A model generated the notes under the pieces. It searched no databases. It was not told the origin of the DNA and saw only the letters and a program-made list of their open reading frames with translations. The translations under genes were made by a program, and so were the position numbers. From assembly GCA_003507655.1 (NCBI GenBank), contig DNUZ01000031.1, forward strand, positions 18,411 to 82,410: a DNA stretch of 64,000 bases, written 5' to 3'. Source of the DNA: Lachnospiraceae bacterium. Its GTDB lineage: Bacteria; Bacillota; Clostridia; Lachnospirales; Lachnospiraceae. Position 1 is the first letter of the stretch. Every line of letters begins with the position of its first letter. Shown piece by piece: positions 10,081-18,294 of the stretch.

Positions 10081-11994
10081 ATGGGGAAAGCTATGGGTAA
10101 CTTTACAGAACTGGATGCGTACCTCTTTGGACAGGGAACGCATTACGACATCTATAAGAAGTTAGGAGCACATCTGTCTGTAGACGGAAAGAAAAAAGGT
10201 GTGCGGTTTGCTGTCTGGGCACCAAATGCAAAGAGAGTATTTGTCATTGGAGAATTCAATGGCTGGGATGAGACAGCGAACGAGATGGAGCGTGTAGAAC
10301 CGGAGAGTATCGGTGTGTTCGAGACGTTCGTTCCGAATATCGGAACGGGCGTTCTCTACAAATATCTGATAGAGACCGCGGACGGTACCCTGCTGTATAA
10401 GGCAGATCCTTATGCAAACGAGGCAGAGCTTCGTCCGGGAACCGCCTCAAAAGTAGCAGATATCGAGCATTTTAAATGGACAGACAGCAAGTGGATGAAA
10501 GACCGTGCCGCATGTAAGGATCCATATGAAAAACCGATGGCGATCTATGAAGTACATCCGGGTTCCTGGATGCGTCATCCGGGAAGAGAGGATGAGGGAT
10601 TTTATACATACCGTCAGCTTGCACATGCGTTAGCGGACTATGTAAAAGAGATGGGATATACGCATGTAGAATTGATGGGAATTTTGGAATATCCGTTTGA
10701 CGGCTCCTGGGGCTATCAGGTAACCGGCTACTATGCACCAACTTCCCGCTATGGTACACCGGAGGATTTTGCATATTTTGTGGACTATCTGCATAAAAAA
10801 GGCATTGGTATTATCTTAGACTGGGTTCCGGCACATTTTCCAAAAGACGCGCATGGACTGGCAGACTTCGATGGAACACCGATCTATGAGTATGCTGACC
10901 CGCGGATGGGAGAACATCCGGATTGGGGAACAAAGATTTTTGACTATGGAAAAAGCGAAGTTAAGAATTTCCTGATCGGAAGTGCACTGCTTTGGATCGA
11001 GCACTACCATATTGACGGACTGCGTGTGGACGCGGTAGCTTCCATGCTCTATTTAGATTACGGAAAAAATGACGGAGAATGGATACCGAATAAATACGGC
11101 GAGAACAAGAATTTAGAAGCGATCGAATTTTTCCGCCATATCAACACACTGATCTTAGGCAGAAATCCGGGAACCGTGATGATTGCGGAGGAATCTACGG
11201 CATGGCCGCAGGTAACCGGCGAGGCGCAGAACGGCGGACTGAATTTTACTTACAAATGGAATATGGGCTGGATGCATGACTTTTTGGATTATATGAAGCT
11301 CGACCCGTATTTTAGAAAAGATAACCATCACAAGATGACCTTTGCAATGAGTTACAATGGAAGTGAGCATTATATTTTAGTGCTCTCACATGATGAAGTA
11401 GTGCATTTAAAATGCTCTATGATCAACAAGATGCCGGGTGAAGAAGCAGATAAGTTTGCTAATTTAAAAGCAGGCTATGCATTTATGATGGGCCATCCGG
11501 GTAAGAAACTCCTATTCATGGGACAGGATATCGGGCAATACCGTGAGTGGAGTGAGGAACGGGAATTAGACTGGTATGTATTAGAAAATCCACATAACAA
11601 AGGGTTGCAGGAATTTGTCAAAGAACTTCTTCATATTTACCGTAAGTATCCGTGTATGTATGAGTTAGACGGCGGCGGAGAAGGCTTTGAGTGGATCAAT
11701 GCGGACGATGCAGAAAAAAGCATTTATACATTTTTAAGAAAAGGAAAAGACGCAAAGAAACGTCTGCTCTTTGTCTTTAATTTTACTCCGGTGGCAAGGG
11801 ATGATTTCCGTGTCGGTGTACCGGAATTAAAGGATTACAAGCTGATCCTGACAAGTGAGGAAGAGCGTTTTGCGGGCAGCGGCAATGTACCGGCAAAGAA
11901 AACCTATAAAGCAGAGAAACGGCCATGGGATAACAGGGAATATTCGATAAGATATCCGCTGCCTCCATATGGTGTCGCAGTATTTGAATATTAG
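10081..11994 (+). CDS. glgB: 1,4-alpha-glucan branching enzyme
   Basis: Makes the alpha-1,6 branches of glycogen. Residues about 25-120 are the N-terminal carbohydrate-binding module (FAVWAPNAKRVFVIGEFNGWD), followed by a GH13 barrel and a C-terminal beta domain. The GH13 residues are visible: the nucleophile Asp in DGLRVDAVASM, the acid/base Glu in MIAEESTAWP, and the stabilising Asp in LSHDEVVH. The length (637 aa) fits the family. The frame is open upstream from a GTG at 10063, but AGAGGT lies 7 bases before the ATG at 10081, so that start is preferred. No other glycogen gene is in the window. Confidence 0.95.
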   Translation: MGKAMGNFTELDAYLFGQGTHYDIYKKLGAHLSVDGKKKGVRFAVWAPNAKRVFVIGEFNGWDETANEMERVEPESIGVFETFVPNIGTGVLYKYLIETADGTLLYKADPYANEAELRPGTASKVADIEHFKWTDSKWMKDRAACKDPYEKPMAIYEVHPGSWMRHPGREDEGFYTYRQLAHALADYVKEMGYTHVELMGILEYPFDGSWGYQVTGYYAPTSRYGTPEDFAYFVDYLHKKGIGIILDWVPAHFPKDAHGLADFDGTPIYEYADPRMGEHPDWGTKIFDYGKSEVKNFLIGSALLWIEHYHIDGLRVDAVASMLYLDYGKNDGEWIPNKYGENKNLEAIEFFRHINTLILGRNPGTVMIAEESTAWPQVTGEAQNGGLNFTYKWNMGWMHDFLDYMKLDPYFRKDNHHKMTFAMSYNGSEHYILVLSHDEVVHLKCSMINKMPGEEADKFANLKAGYAFMMGHPGKKLLFMGQDIGQYREWSEERELDWYVLENPHNKGLQEFVKELLHIYRKYPCMYELDGGGEGFEWINADDAEKSIYTFLRKGKDAKKRLLFVFNFTPVARDDFRVGVPELKDYKLILTSEEERFAGSGNVPAKKTYKAEKRPWDNREYSIRYPLPPYGVAVFEY

Positions 11995-12003
11995 AAGATT
12001 CAG

Positions 12004-12035
12004 AAAAGAGGCATTTGTGAGAATGTCTCTTTTTT
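12004..12035 (+). terminator. Rho-independent terminator after glgB
   Basis: A 12-bp stem AAAAGAGGCATT / AATGTCTCTTTT with one G-T pair and a 6-base loop runs straight into a T-run. Confidence 0.85.
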
Positions 12036-12038
12036 GCA

Positions 12039-12065
12039 TTAAGTTTTTGGTTAAATATCCGAAAT
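12039..12065 (+). promoter_or_regulatory. Candidate sigma-28 (SigD/FliA-type) promoter
   Basis: TTAA, 15 bases, TCCGAAAT. Against the SigD pattern TAAA-N15-GCCGATAT this keeps 3/4 and 6/8 bases. It lies 40 bases upstream of the next gene, between a terminator and that gene, and the next-but-one gene is flagellin. Confidence 0.45.
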
Positions 12066-12105
12066 ATATAGCAGAGAATACAAACAGAAGAAACCGGAGG
12101 CATCT

Positions 12106-14976
12106 ATGAGAGTTGACTTAGGCAATCTGACAGAGATTACGAAAAAAAGTGCAGCAGTCCAGAATAAAGGGACACAGACTGTTTTAAATGAAAATATCAC
12201 AACAAAAGAGACGGATAAGACAGGACATTCCTATACCGTTAAGAGTGTAACATATGAGACTCTGCTTGCAGAAGATAAAAAGAGTGCAGAGGATATCGCA
12301 ATGCAGGCGGAAGCGGTTGACCCGCAGGCAATGCAGGACGAGATGGCAGTGCTTGCGAATACGACCACAGAAGAAGATTATGAAAAAATGGAAGAAGACG
12401 GATATTCCGTAAATGATACAGAGATACCGGAAATTGTCACCGAAATGGACAAGATCAAGATCCAGCTTGCAAAAGCGGGCGTGGACATCCGTATTTTCGG
12501 AGACGATGTGAGCGTCGAGAAAATCGCAGAAGTCTTAGGAAGTGCCGGAGTCGGACAGATCGAAGCGGCACTGCGTATGGCAGATCTTCCGGCAACGGAG
12601 CAGAACGTCAGTGAGACGGAAGAAGCACTGGAAATGGCAGAGAATTTAGAGCCGCTTTCGGATGGTGCAAAAAAATACATATTGGACAACGGACTGGATG
12701 CTACGATCGACAATCTCTATAAGGCAGAATACAGTGCCGGCGGAACAGGAGAGTCCTATTCCGCGCCGTCCACCGAAGAAAATACAGATTTTTCACAATT
12801 GGATGAACAAATTCAAAAAATGCTTCAAGACACCGGATTTGAGATTACGGATGAAAATATCGAGGACAGCCGGTGGCTTTTAGAAAATGAGATCCCTTTA
12901 ACAGCCGAGAATTTAGAAAGTTATCAGAGCTTAAAAGATTTACGGCTTCCACAGGATAACGAGGTGGTCTTAAAGGCGATTACGGATGCGATCGCACAGG
13001 GAAAACGTCCGAAGGATGCCGTTCTTGCGATCACCAGACAGCGTCAGTTAGAAGAAGTGCGTTTAGAAATGAGTGCAAAAGCAAATTATGCACTTGCCGG
13101 AAAAGATTTTTCGATTGATACGGATGCGATCGCAGAGACGATCGAGGCTTTAAAAAAAGCGGAAGAAGCATATTACGAGAAATTTTTATCACAGGGAGGC
13201 GTTGAACCGACAGAAGAAAATATCAAAATTTACCGGGATATTGAGCAGGTATTTGAAGAGTTAAAAAGCGTTCCGGCATATACACTCGGTGTAGAGGAAG
13301 GAAGCATTGAGACACCGCAGGAGTTGCATAAAGCAGGAAAAGTATTGCAGGATACCTTTGAAAAGGCGAATGAATCCTATGAAACACTGATGACAGCCCC
13401 AAGGAAGGACATGGGAGATTCGATACAGAAAGCGTTCCGCAATGTCGATGATATTTTAACCGACCTTGGAATGGAAACAAATCCTGCGAATCAGAGAGCA
13501 GTCCGTATCCTTGCATATAATCAGATGGAAATTACAAAAGAAGCGGTATTACAGATGAAGGCTGTGGATGAAAGGGTACAGCAGACATTTGAAAACATGA
13601 AGCCGCAGGTGGTCCGTGAAATGATAAAGAGCGGCATTAATCCACTGGACATGAATCTGGAAGAGTTGAACCGTACAGCGGTAGAAATCAAGGAACAGCT
13701 TGGTATCGACAATGAAGATGTGCGTTTTAGCAAATATTTATATAAATTAGAGCAGAACAGTGAAATTGCGGAAGAAGAGCGGAGCGCCTATATCGGAATC
13801 TATCGTCTGATCGCCCGTGTGGAACAGACAGACGGAGCGGCGATCGGTATGCTGGCACAGCAGGGAGCAGAATTTACGATGAGAAATCTGTTGACGGCTG
13901 TCCGTAGCAGTAAAAAAGAAGGCAGGGAATATGCGGTAGATGATTCTTTCGGAGGGCTTGAGGAACTTGAGACAAGCGGAATCTCCGTAACAGAGCAGAT
14001 CGAAGCAGGATATCAGAATGATTGTATCAAGGATATCATGCGGGAGTTAAGTCCTGAGAAATTAGCAAAGATCCCGGATTGGGAGAACATGACACCGGAG
14101 CAGTTCAAACAGGCATTAGAACAGCTTCCGGAGGATGTAAATCTGCAAAAATCTTATACAGAGCAGGAAATGGCAGATTACCGGAACAGTGCCGTGGCAT
14201 CGGAAGAAGTCTATAAGATGTTAGAGCAGTATGATCTGCCAAAAACGGTCAGTACGATCTTAGCGGCACAGGAAATGATCGGAAACCGGAACGGAATGTT
14301 CAGAAAGCTGTTTGCAAAAGCGATAGACACCGAAGATGTGACGCTTGCAGATATTGAGCAGCAGGTCTTAGAGGAATTTGCGGAAGCCGTGAAATCTCCA
14401 AAGGATATGGCAAAGGCACAGAAGGTACTTGCCGAGACAGCAGAAAATGTAATGAAGTCCATGAAAAATGAATCCAATGTTACCAGTCTGGATTTAAAAG
14501 AGATGCGTATGGTGCAGACGCAGATCGAGTTAGGTACCAAAATGTCCAAAGAGGAGACTTACCAGATCCCGGTATTAGTCGGTGATTCCGTTACAGGCGT
14601 GTCATTGAAGATTGTCCGTGGCAAGGAAGAAAAAGGAAGAGTGGACATTTTATTTGAGGGAGACGCTCTTGGAAAGACCGCAGCCCAGATTTCTGTCAAA
14701 GGCGATAAGATCGAAGGCTATATTGTATCGGACAGTCAGGCAACGTTAAGTGCCATGCGTGAACAGGAGGAAGCCTTAAGCGGTATGTTAAAGACCGAAG
14801 AGGAGCAGGAAGTAGAGATCCGTTATGTTCATGCAAAAGATGTGGATTTAGAAAAATTTTCCGCAAAAACCACAGAGACTTTCGATGAGAAACAAAGTCA
14901 GACCCAGACAAAGACACTGTATCATATGGCGGAGAGTTTTCTTAAGACATTACGGAGTCTTGAGATTTCACAGTAA
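12106..14976 (+). CDS. Large flagellum-linked protein (DUF6240-type), function unknown
   Basis: A 956-residue, mostly helical acidic protein of the kind annotated as DUF6240 in Lachnospiraceae; I recall the family only as uncharacterised. Repeated short units of the form '(T/S)EENI..(Y/S)R.LE' recur through residues about 230-560, giving a repeat-like middle. The last 150 residues switch to beta-rich sequence (LVGDSVTGVSLKIVRG, then VDILFEGDALGKTAAQISV), which resembles the C-terminal hook-length-control (FliK) domain by eye. There is no signal peptide, as for proteins exported by the flagellar apparatus. AAACCGGAGG precedes the ATG. Its candidate sigma-28 promoter and the adjacent flagellin support a flagellar role. 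Confidence 0.75.
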   Translation: MRVDLGNLTEITKKSAAVQNKGTQTVLNENITTKETDKTGHSYTVKSVTYETLLAEDKKSAEDIAMQAEAVDPQAMQDEMAVLANTTTEEDYEKMEEDGYSVNDTEIPEIVTEMDKIKIQLAKAGVDIRIFGDDVSVEKIAEVLGSAGVGQIEAALRMADLPATEQNVSETEEALEMAENLEPLSDGAKKYILDNGLDATIDNLYKAEYSAGGTGESYSAPSTEENTDFSQLDEQIQKMLQDTGFEITDENIEDSRWLLENEIPLTAENLESYQSLKDLRLPQDNEVVLKAITDAIAQGKRPKDAVLAITRQRQLEEVRLEMSAKANYALAGKDFSIDTDAIAETIEALKKAEEAYYEKFLSQGGVEPTEENIKIYRDIEQVFEELKSVPAYTLGVEEGSIETPQELHKAGKVLQDTFEKANESYETLMTAPRKDMGDSIQKAFRNVDDILTDLGMETNPANQRAVRILAYNQMEITKEAVLQMKAVDERVQQTFENMKPQVVREMIKSGINPLDMNLEELNRTAVEIKEQLGIDNEDVRFSKYLYKLEQNSEIAEEERSAYIGIYRLIARVEQTDGAAIGMLAQQGAEFTMRNLLTAVRSSKKEGREYAVDDSFGGLEELETSGISVTEQIEAGYQNDCIKDIMRELSPEKLAKIPDWENMTPEQFKQALEQLPEDVNLQKSYTEQEMADYRNSAVASEEVYKMLEQYDLPKTVSTILAAQEMIGNRNGMFRKLFAKAIDTEDVTLADIEQQVLEEFAEAVKSPKDMAKAQKVLAETAENVMKSMKNESNVTSLDLKEMRMVQTQIELGTKMSKEETYQIPVLVGDSVTGVSLKIVRGKEEKGRVDILFEGDALGKTAAQISVKGDKIEGYIVSDSQATLSAMREQEEALSGMLKTEEEQEVEIRYVHAKDVDLEKFSAKTTETFDEKQSQTQTKTLYHMAESFLKTLRSLEISQ

Positions 14977-14992
14977 TTTTACAAAAAAGGCA

Positions 14993-15019
14993 TACAGAAA
15001 ATAAAGGTTTTACCGATAT
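14993..15019 (+). promoter_or_regulatory. Sigma-28 promoter of the flagellin gene
   Basis: TACA, exactly 15 bases, ACCGATAT. This keeps 3/4 of the -35 and 7/8 of the -10 in the SigD pattern TAAA-N15-GCCGATAT. It leaves a 5' leader of about 90 bases before the flagellin ATG. Confidence 0.72.
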
Positions 15020-15029
15020 ATAAAGTAAC

Positions 15030-15042
15030 GGGAGGAAATCCC
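15030..15042 (+). promoter_or_regulatory. Candidate CsrA-binding hairpin in the flagellin leader
   Basis: A 4-bp stem GGGA/TCCC presents GGAAA in its loop, the usual CsrA arrangement of GGA in a small hairpin loop. A second GGA lies in ACAGGATGG (15050-15058), and a third overlaps the ribosome binding site AGAGGAAAC (15107-15115). In Bacillus, CsrA binds two sites in the hag leader and FliW relieves it. Inference from pattern only. Confidence 0.45.
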
Positions 15043-15119
15043 ACAGATGACAGGATGGAGAGCAGCGCACGGAAGCGGAAAAGACAACGAGAAAGAAGAA
15101 GAAAAGAGAGGAAACAAGT

Positions 15120-16601
15120 ATGAAGATTAATCACAATATGTCAGCAGTTATCACAAATCATCAGCTGTTGAATAATGAAAATTCACTGTCCGTTTCTATG
15201 GAGAAACTCTCTTCAGGACTTAGAATTAATCATGCAAAGGACGATGCGGCAGGAATGGCGATTTCTACAAAGATGCGCGCACAGATCCAGGGTCTGAATC
15301 AGGCATCCCGGAATGCATCCGATGGAAACAGTATTTTACAGACTGCAGACGGAGCTTTAAATGAAGTAACGAGCATGATCCAGCGTATGCGTGAGTTAGC
15401 TGTTCAGGCGGCAAATGAAACCAATACAGACGATGACAAAGACTCCATTCAGGATGAGATCGAATCCTTAAAAAAAGAAATTGACCGTGTATCCACCGAT
15501 ACAGAGTTTAATACAAAGACATTATTTAACGGAAGTCTCGATACCAGAGTGTATGGGGATCATGTTTCAAGAATTTCCGTATCAGATGCCGTAGCAGCAG
15601 GAAAATACAATTTTACGATCGATGAGGCTGCAACACAGGCAGTATACAATGATCCGCTGGGTGCAGCAGTAACAACACCAAGCTATGTCGATGATAATGG
15701 AGATACGGCAGCAGATCTGGATGCAATTCCGGACGATGCGGCAGGTGTTGTCGTGATCAATGGCCGTGAGATTAAGATTGAAGCAGGAGATACGGCAACC
15801 GAAGTATATGGAAAACTGCGTGAAGGAGCAGAGCTTGGAGAGTGCAGTATCAATCCATTGATCCAGGCAGGCGGTATTTATGTGAAGAAGGATGCCGATT
15901 ACACATTTGGCGACCCGTTACAGCTTACTTCTGATTTTTATGGAAGCGGTTCACAGGTAAAAATCTCCTGTGATAATGAGAAACTGGCGCAGTTCTTAGG
16001 CTTACCGATGAGCAATGCAGATAATATCCCAACCGGAAAGGATGCAAAACTTACGATCGATGCAACCTCTGCATTTGGAAATCACTGTACTTATACAACC
16101 GATGGAAATAAGATCACGATCACAAACAGATCCGGCTTTGAGATCAGCTTTTTAGCAGAAGAAGGTTATTCAGATATAACACCGATCCAGTTAGATGTAA
16201 CAAACATCGGAACACTGACACTGCAGATCGGAGCAAACGAGCATCAGACCATGGATGTACGGATTCCGGAGATCTCTACAGACAGCTTGTATATTGACAA
16301 TCTGGATGTTACAACCGTTAATGGTGCAGACCGTGCGATCATGCAGTTAGATGATGCATTAGAAAAAGTAAGTTCCGCACGTTCTAAGATCGGTGCATAT
16401 CAGAACCGTTTAGACCATGCGATCAACAGCTTAGAGCAGGAAGGTCAGGATATGACAGCCGCACTTTCCCGAATCGAAGACGTAGATATGGCGGGCGAGA
16501 TGACGGAATATACAAAGGATAACGTGCTTACACAGGCAGCAACCAGTGTACTTGCACAGGCAAATGATATCCCGCAGCAGGTACTTCAGCTCTTACAGTA
16601 A
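15120..16601 (+). CDS. Flagellin
   Basis: Filament subunit, 493 residues. The conserved N-terminal D0/D1 helices run from MKINHNMSAV through LSSGLRINHAKDDAAGMAIS to about residue 140. The C-terminal D1/D0 runs from ALEKVSSARSKIGAYQNRL to the end. Residues about 150-400 form the variable D2 region (beta-rich, including a VVVINGREIKIEAGD segment). The TLR5-contact stretch is present as IQRMRELAVQAANET, including the key Arg, so it should be visible to TLR5 in principle. The protein ends LQLLQ instead of the common LxLLR/G. The ATG is preceded by AGAGGAAAC. The FliS-like chaperone starts 14 bases later. Confidence 0.96.
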   Translation: MKINHNMSAVITNHQLLNNENSLSVSMEKLSSGLRINHAKDDAAGMAISTKMRAQIQGLNQASRNASDGNSILQTADGALNEVTSMIQRMRELAVQAANETNTDDDKDSIQDEIESLKKEIDRVSTDTEFNTKTLFNGSLDTRVYGDHVSRISVSDAVAAGKYNFTIDEAATQAVYNDPLGAAVTTPSYVDDNGDTAADLDAIPDDAAGVVVINGREIKIEAGDTATEVYGKLREGAELGECSINPLIQAGGIYVKKDADYTFGDPLQLTSDFYGSGSQVKISCDNEKLAQFLGLPMSNADNIPTGKDAKLTIDATSAFGNHCTYTTDGNKITITNRSGFEISFLAEEGYSDITPIQLDVTNIGTLTLQIGANEHQTMDVRIPEISTDSLYIDNLDVTTVNGADRAIMQLDDALEKVSSARSKIGAYQNRLDHAINSLEQEGQDMTAALSRIEDVDMAGEMTEYTKDNVLTQAATSVLAQANDIPQQVLQLLQ

Positions 16602-16615
16602 GCAGGTGAGAAAGT

Positions 16616-17092
16616 ATGGAAAAAGAAAAGATCACAGAGTTTACCAGAAGGATCAGTCAGTGCAACCGAAGCGGACTGACACTGATCACATATGAAATAT
16701 GTTTTGTTCACTGTGCAGATGCGAAAAAGGCATATGCACAGAAAGAGCATGAGGTTTTCAAAAAAGAGGTACAGAAAGCCTCCGAGTGTGTAAACCGGTT
16801 GATGGAAACTTTGAATTTTGAATATGAGATCGCAAAAGAATTATACCCGGTTTACCGTTTTTGCCGTGATGAACTGGCAATGGCACTGGTGAAAAACGAT
16901 ATCAGCAGGGTAGAGAATGCAGAGAAGATCTTAAAAAATCTCTATGGAGCATTTGAAGAAGTCTCAAAAGAGGATTATTCCCGTCCGTTGATGGAAAACA
17001 GCGAGAAAGTCATAGCAGGAATGACCTATCAGAAGAATAATTTAACGGAAAACTATGAAATTGGAAATGAGAGCAGAGGATTCTTGGCATAG
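16616..17092 (+). CDS. FliS-like flagellar export chaperone
   Basis: A 158-residue helical protein that fits the FliS family: an N-terminal ITEFTRRISQCNRSGLTLITYEI stretch, then four to five amphipathic helices (VFKKEVQKASECVNRLMETLNFEYEIAKELYPVYRF, then NAEKILKNLYGAFEEVSKED). FliS binds the C-terminal D0 helix of flagellin and stops it polymerising before export. The placement 14 bases after flagellin and the length agree. Conservation is weaker than in textbook FliS, so I hold back the gene symbol. The start ATG follows AGGTGAGAAAGT. Confidence 0.8.
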   Translation: MEKEKITEFTRRISQCNRSGLTLITYEICFVHCADAKKAYAQKEHEVFKKEVQKASECVNRLMETLNFEYEIAKELYPVYRFCRDELAMALVKNDISRVENAEKILKNLYGAFEEVSKEDYSRPLMENSEKVIAGMTYQKNNLTENYEIGNESRGFLA

Positions 17093-17102
17093 AATCCTCT
17101 GT

Positions 17103-17321
17103 TTATGCATTTTCAAATTGTTTTACACAGCCTAAAAGGAATTTGTAACGAAGCTGGACAGCGTTCAACTCATAGATAGAACTGTCGATCAAATCCGGGT
17201 CCACAGCATGTTCAAAATTTGCGTAAGCAATATCGAGTTCCTTTTTTGTCTTTCGCAGATCATCTAAAAGTAACATATAATGTGGGTCTTTGTTGCCCGC
17301 ATCCTTCGTCAGTAGGAACAT
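17103..17321 (-). CDS. YaaL/DUF2508 family protein
   Basis: A small (72 aa) cytoplasmic protein of unknown role. The pattern LLLDDLRKTKKELDIAYANFEHAVDPDLIDSSIYELNA...RYKFLL is typical of YaaL/DUF2508. The frame is open from an ATG at 17348, but AGAAGG lies about 8 bases before the ATG at 17321, so that shorter start (MFLLTKD) is preferred. In Bacillus yaaL sits beside recR; no such neighbour is seen here. It converges on fliS with only 10 bases between. The MITE begins 10 bases before the longer start, so it lies in this gene's promoter region. Confidence 0.72.
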   Translation of the reverse strand: MFLLTKDAGNKDPHYMLLLDDLRKTKKELDIAYANFEHAVDPDLIDSSIYELNAVQLRYKFLLGCVKQFENA

Positions 17322-17357
17322 TCTATCACATCCTTCTGGAATATACATTCCTTTTTA

Positions 17358-17669
17358 GATTAGGGTGTCAAAAGGCGGTTTCCAGTTTTTTGATTGGCAA
17401 CTTGCACAAAGCCGAGTCTGTTTTGTTCCGTTGTACGAAAATAAGAAAATCTAAGTCTGCCTGAGTTCGGTTACGATGGAGTGACGTGTACGTCTTAAAT
17501 ACCCCATCCATGGGGCTTAAGACTTTTGCTGCCGTCCATGGCAGCAAAACACTATACATGAACAGCCAGACTAAGATTTACTAATTTTCTCCCAAAGTCA
17601 CAAAAGCAGTCTCAGTTTTGTGCAAGTTGCCAGCCACTAAGTTGTGAGCCGCCCTTTGACACCCTAATC
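17358..17669. mobile_element. 312-bp fold-back MITE with 7-bp target duplication
   Basis: The outer 21 bases match as inverted repeats at 20 of 21 positions, starting GATTAGGGTGTCAAA. CTTTTTA flanks the element exactly on both sides (17351-17357 and 17670-17676), a perfect 7-bp target duplication. The similarity between the arms continues inward for about 105 bp, including an exact GGCAACTTGCACAAA in both. The centre holds two compact hairpins (17492-17522 and 17523-17548). It has no coding capacity beyond chance ORFs, so it must be moved by a transposase elsewhere. It separates yaaL from the Tad operon and could contribute terminator or promoter activity. Confidence 0.85.
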
Positions 17670-17810
17670 CTTTTTATAAAGTATAATCAAGAAAAATCCA
17701 AAATATACAATATTTAGAAATTCTTTTTTTGACATCAAAAATGTTGAAAAACAAAGGGTTCACAGAATTTTTGTGGAAAATGGCAAAAAATATTTGTAAA
17801 AACTATACAA

Positions 17811-17839
17811 TGGACAGTCTGTATGGAATAGGCTAAAAT
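17811..17839 (+). promoter_or_regulatory. Candidate promoter of the Tad operon
   Basis: TGGACA, 17 bases, TAAAAT, ending about 12 bases before AAGGAGGG. The 130 bases between the MITE and this promoter are very A/T-rich; another TTGACA (17729-17734) has no good -10 at the right spacing. Confidence 0.4.
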
Positions 17840-17886
17840 GCAACTACACAAAGGAGGGATGGCTTAGGAAAGTAAAATATATTATA

Positions 17887-18294
17887 TTGCTGGGGATTTT
17901 AATTCTGGCAGTATGCTCCGATGTCCGTACTGAAAAGATCAGAAATAAGCTGATTTTAGCAGGACTGGCGACAGGATTTCTGATTCAAATCTATGAAAAG
18001 GGAATTTCGTTCATTCCCTTATGGTTCATTCAAATATCAATACCGATATTCTTATTTTATCCGATATTTCGTATAGGTGCTTTAGGTGCCGGCGATATCA
18101 AACTTTTTTCCGTAATAGCAGGATTTTTGACATTAAAAACGTGGTGGGTCTGCGTGGAAGCTGCCTTTCTTGCAGGAGCAGCAATGGGACTGTTCAAATT
18201 ACTATTCAAAAACTATGTGAAGGATGCACATACGATTCATTTTTCTGTGCCGATTCTGGCAGGATATCTCTATTATCTGGGGGTGGTGAGATGA
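17887..18294 (+). CDS. Prepilin peptidase, A24 type (TadV/CpaA-like), first copy
   Basis: Membrane aspartic protease that cleaves the leader of Flp-type pilins. Both catalytic Asp residues are present: SDVRTEKIRNK near the N-terminus and GAGDIK in the GxGD motif. Four to five membrane helices in 135 residues fit the short CpaA form without a methyltransferase domain. The start is odd. The frame is open from AAGGAGGG with the natural N-terminus LRKVKYIILLG, but no ATG, GTG or TTG occurs until TTG at 17887, about 30 bases past the ribosome binding site. The only ATG there gives the two-codon ORF ATG-GCT-TAG. The true start may be non-canonical or damaged. It overlaps the next gene by 4 bases. 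Confidence 0.82.
   Translation: MLGILILAVCSDVRTEKIRNKLILAGLATGFLIQIYEKGISFIPLWFIQISIPIFLFYPIFRIGALGAGDIKLFSVIAGFLTLKTWWVCVEAAFLAGAAMGLFKLLFKNYVKDAHTIHFSVPILAGYLYYLGVVR

Noticed and set aside
17219..17559. Open reading frames of 63-81 codons across the MITE on both strands
   Set aside because: They lie in the imperfect palindrome, have no ribosome binding site and no recognisable protein pattern; the DNA structure explains the region.
18021..18290. A 90-residue upstream extension of the TadZ-like protein
   Set aside because: It is read in another frame through the peptidase gene and has no start signal; the ATG at 18291 with the ATGA overlap is the natural start.
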